A stretch of DNA of 16,514 nt, taken from positions 1 to 16,514 of the forward strand of contig CAAGJD010000243.1 of assembly GCA_900770055.1 (NCBI GenBank). The letters are read 5' to 3'. How positions within the stretch are numbered: the stretch's first letter is position 1; each line of letters begins with the position of its first letter. A program made the position numbers and the translations under genes. The notes under the pieces are model-generated. The model saw only the letters and a list, made by a program, of their open reading frames with translations, did not search any database and had not been told where the DNA came from. Shown piece after piece: positions 14,090 to 16,514 of this stretch. This DNA comes from Acholeplasmatales bacterium. GTDB taxonomy: Bacteria; Bacillota_I; Bacilli_A; Acholeplasmatales; Anaeroplasmataceae.

Positions 14090-15955
14090 ATGAAAAAGAA
14101 TTTAACTTACAAAATATTAGATGCTCATAAGGTATCAGAAAACCTTGAAGAAAACAAAATGAGCATAAAAATAGATCAAACACTTACTCAGGATGCTACA
14201 GGTACTATGGCGTATCTTGAATTCATTAGTTTTGGAATTTCAAAGGTAAAAACTGAGCTTTCTGTAAGCTATGTAGATCACAATACTCTACAAAATGGCT
14301 TTATGAATGCTGATGATCATAAATTTTTACAAACTGTAGCTGACAAATACGGAATAGTATTTTCAAAAGCAGGAAATGGTATTTGTCACCAAGTTAATCT
14401 TGAAAGATTTGCAAAGCCTGGAAAAACAATTTTAGGTTCAGACTCACACACACCTACATCATCAGGTATTGGTGCACTAGCTATTGGTGCTGGTGGATTA
14501 GATGTTGCGTGTGCCATGGCTGGTATGCCTTTTACTATTGTAAGACCAAAGGTTGTTGGTGTTAAGCTTTTAGGTAAATTAAGAGCAGGTGTTTCTGCAA
14601 AAGATATTATCATTTACTTAATTGGTTTAATGACAGTTAAGGGTGGCGTTAATAAAGTTATTGAATATTATGGTGAAGGTGTTAAAACATTATCTATACC
14701 AGAAAGAGCAACTATTTGTAATATGGGTGCAGAGCTAGGTGCAACATCATCAGTTTTCCCATCTGATGAAGAAACTAAAAAATTCTTAAAACTTCAAGGA
14801 AGAGTAGAGGATTTCTGTGAGATGTCTGCTGATGAGGGTTGTAGCTATGATGAGGATATCACTATTAATTTAGATGAATTAGTGCCTGTTGCTTCATGTC
14901 CTAATTCACCTGATGCTGTTAAGCCAATTAGTGAGCTTACAAATATTAAGGTTGATCAAGTATTAATCGGTAGCTGTACAAATTCAAGCTATTATGATTT
15001 CGTTAAGGTTGCATCTATTTTAAAGGGTAAAAAGATTCATAAGGATGTATCACTAGGAATTGCTCCTGGTAGTCAACAGGTATTACAAATGATTACTAAA
15101 AATGGTATTTTAGATGTATTACTTGAATCAGGCTGTCGTATTTTAGAATCTGCATGTGGTCCATGTATAGGTATGGGACAATCTCCTGCAACTGATGCGG
15201 TATCACTTAGAACATTTAATAGAAACTTCTATGGTCGAAGTGGTACAAACTCAGCTAAGGTATATTTGGTTTCACCTGAGGTTGCTGCACTTTCTGCTGT
15301 AAATGGTTATATTTCATCACCTTTAGGTATGAAATTAAATGAATTCTCACTTGATGTTAATTATCCAAAGTGTGATAGCCTATTATATTATCCAACATTT
15401 GAAAGTGAAGTAGTAATGGGACCAAACATTAAGCCAATTCCAAAATTTGAGCCTATTGGCAATACATTTACTGCAAAAGCTATGATAGTGCTTGAGGATA
15501 ATATTACAACAGATCATATAATGCCAGCTGGTGCTAAGGTATTACCATATAGAAGTAATATTGAAAAAATTAGCGAATTTGTATTCTCAAATATTGATGA
15601 GAACTTCTCTAGCCGCTGTAAAGAAAATGGTGCTGGTGTAATTGTTGCTGGTAGCAATTATGGTCAAGGCTCAAGCCGTGAGCATGCTGCAATAGCTCCA
15701 AGATATTTAGGTATTAAAGCCGTTATTGCTACATCATTTGCGAGAATTCATAAGAAGAATTTAATTAATTTTGGTATTTTACCAATCGAACTTGCAATTG
15801 ATGCTGATTTATTAGATGTTATTGAAGTATCATTTGATAAAGAAATAATTACTGTAAAGAATGTAACAAAGGGTAAGGAATATACAAAGACTAATGACCT
15901 TACCGATGAAGAATATGTATTAATTAGAGATGGTGGTTTATTAAACACATTCTAA
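14090..15955 (+). CDS. acn: Aconitate hydratase
   Basis: Aconitase interconverts citrate and isocitrate with a 4Fe-4S cluster. The 621 residues fit the shorter clostridial/mitochondrial-like form rather than the roughly 900-residue AcnA. Domains in order: the catalytic domains with GSDSHTPTSSG (116-126), the cluster cysteines in GSCTNSS (Cys296) and ACGPCIGMGQ (Cys356 and Cys359), then a linker and the swivel domain with VAGSNYGQGSSREHAA (519-534), the diagnostic substrate-binding segment. The start follows GGGGGAAG by 4 bases. Citrate synthase begins 15 bases after its stop, so the pair forms an operon for the oxidative branch of the citric acid cycle, most likely to make 2-oxoglutarate for glutamate. 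Isocitrate dehydrogenase would be expected downstream but lies outside the window. Confidence 0.96.
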   Translation: MKKNLTYKILDAHKVSENLEENKMSIKIDQTLTQDATGTMAYLEFISFGISKVKTELSVSYVDHNTLQNGFMNADDHKFLQTVADKYGIVFSKAGNGICHQVNLERFAKPGKTILGSDSHTPTSSGIGALAIGAGGLDVACAMAGMPFTIVRPKVVGVKLLGKLRAGVSAKDIIIYLIGLMTVKGGVNKVIEYYGEGVKTLSIPERATICNMGAELGATSSVFPSDEETKKFLKLQGRVEDFCEMSADEGCSYDEDITINLDELVPVASCPNSPDAVKPISELTNIKVDQVLIGSCTNSSYYDFVKVASILKGKKIHKDVSLGIAPGSQQVLQMITKNGILDVLLESGCRILESACGPCIGMGQSPATDAVSLRTFNRNFYGRSGTNSAKVYLVSPEVAALSAVNGYISSPLGMKLNEFSLDVNYPKCDSLLYYPTFESEVVMGPNIKPIPKFEPIGNTFTAKAMIVLEDNITTDHIMPAGAKVLPYRSNIEKISEFVFSNIDENFSSRCKENGAGVIVAGSNYGQGSSREHAAIAPRYLGIKAVIATSFARIHKKNLINFGILPIELAIDADLLDVIEVSFDKEIITVKNVTKGKEYTKTNDLTDEEYVLIRDGGLLNTF

Positions 15956-15970
15956 TTGAAAGGAGTTTTT

Positions 15971-16483
15971 ATGAACGACTTTTTAAAAGAGAAATATAAT
16001 GAATTATTACAAAATGAATCAATAGCTCCTGAACTATATGATTTATATAGAGTTAAAAGAGGACTGAGAAATAATAATGGTACAGGCGTATTAGTAGGAT
16101 TAACTAAGGTAGCTGAGGTATCAGGCTATTATGTTGAGAATGATGTTAAGCTTCCTAAGCATGGTAATTTATATTATCGTGCTCTTGATATAAAAGAGGT
16201 TGCCAAATTAAATGGTGATGATTTTGGCTATGAAAATACTTGCTTCTTACTATTATTTGGTCATTATCCTGATAAAGATGAATCAAAAAAATTTAGAGAA
16301 TTATTAGTAGATGAATATGATTTACCTAATGAATTTTTAGAAAATATTATTCTAAAAAACCCATCTAAATCATTAATGAATCACATTACAAGATCAATTC
16401 TATCTCTTTATTCCTTTGATGAAAATCCAGATGACATTAATCCATTTGAACTTATAAAAAAAGGAATTTCAATAATTGGGAAA
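15971..16483 (+). CDS. gltA: Citrate synthase, 5' part only (contig end)
   Basis: This is the first 171 codons of a citrate synthase of the longer-N-terminus clostridial type. Residues 38-72 show GTGVLVGLTKVAEV and a following RALDI segment typical of these enzymes, which join acetyl-CoA and oxaloacetate. The catalytic His and Asp residues lie in the missing C-terminal half. AAAGGAG lies 5 bases before the ATG, 15 bases after the aconitase stop, so the two are cotranscribed. The reading frame seems to continue to 16514, but the last 31 bases are sequencing adapter and encode RSEERRVGKE, a known contaminating tail. The gene is therefore incomplete for technical reasons and should not be called a truncated or fused protein. 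Confidence 0.9.
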
Positions 16484-16514
16484 AGATCGGAAGAGCGTCG
16501 TGTAGGGAAAGAGT
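16484..16514. other. Illumina TruSeq adapter contamination
   Basis: The final 31 bases begin AGATCGGAAGAGCGTCGTGT and match the Illumina universal adapter complement from its first base. The stretch is GC-richer than the flanking A+T-rich coding sequence, and in frame it gives RSEERRVGKE, a peptide well known as an adapter artefact in protein databases. Confidence 0.98.

Noticed and set aside
16484..16514. Genuine C-terminal extension of citrate synthase, or horizontally acquired GC-rich segment
   Set aside because: The sequence is the Illumina adapter from its first base, so it is an artefact.
1..16514. CRISPR arrays, insertion sequences, prophage, tRNA or rRNA genes
   Set aside because: No repeat-spacer periodicity, transposase or integrase motifs, terminal inverted repeats, cloverleaf sequences or rRNA segments were seen on either strand by eye.

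Overview
The window is A+T-rich bacterial chromosome. Genes are densely packed, Shine-Dalgarno sites are strong, and TGA is used as a stop. It reads as a low-GC Bacillota, probably an anaerobic gut-type lineage of the Bacilli/Erysipelotrichia or Clostridia. Pointers are a tyrosine T-box leader, a CcpA-type LacI regulator, a SCIFF ranthipeptide pair, class I DAHP synthase of the Gram-positive type and a clostridial-type aconitase/citrate synthase pair. The order murC - ccpA - tyrS echoes the Bacillus neighbourhood. The exact taxon cannot be read from the sequence. There is no rRNA, tRNA, CRISPR array, transposase, integrase or phage gene.

Layout: (1) 1-1522, promoter, efp and an SDR oxidoreductase, closed by a terminator that includes the SDR stop codon. 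(2) 1557-2942, a leftward methionine-gamma-lyase-like PLP enzyme with its own terminator and promoter. (3) 3014-6000, a rightward unit: a 51-residue cysteine-rich SCIFF precursor (scfA, missed by ordinary length cut-offs), an intergenic terminator, the radical SAM/SPASM maturase (scfB, with a GTG start at 3297), and an Orn/Lys/Arg decarboxylase-fold PLP enzyme whose start overlaps the end of scfB. (4) 6001-6208, a convergent intergenic stretch with two look-alike hairpins and a bidirectional terminator. (5) 6198-7320, leftward DAHP synthase. (6) 7358-9568, a GNAT acetyltransferase coupled to a secreted lipoprotein 5'-nucleotidase. (7) 9765-9956, a small cysteine-rich protein of unknown role. 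(8) 10096-12429, murC with a terminator-like hairpin touching its start codon, then ccpA with its own extended -10 promoter and a cre-like site. (9) 12443-13904, tyrosine T-box and tyrS. (10) 14047-16483, aconitase and the 5' part of citrate synthase, the oxidative branch that supplies 2-oxoglutarate and glutamate.

The last 31 bases (16484-16514) are not genomic. They match Illumina TruSeq adapter sequence and continue the citrate synthase frame with the artefactual residues RSEERRVGKE. The citrate synthase is therefore truncated by a contig end, not by biology.

The most interesting biology is the ranthipeptide locus at 2916-6000, in particular its overlap with a PLP decarboxylase, together with the unexplained RNA structures at 6041-6103 and 10096-10134. 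No wholly new system is evident. Most genes are recognisable housekeeping families.
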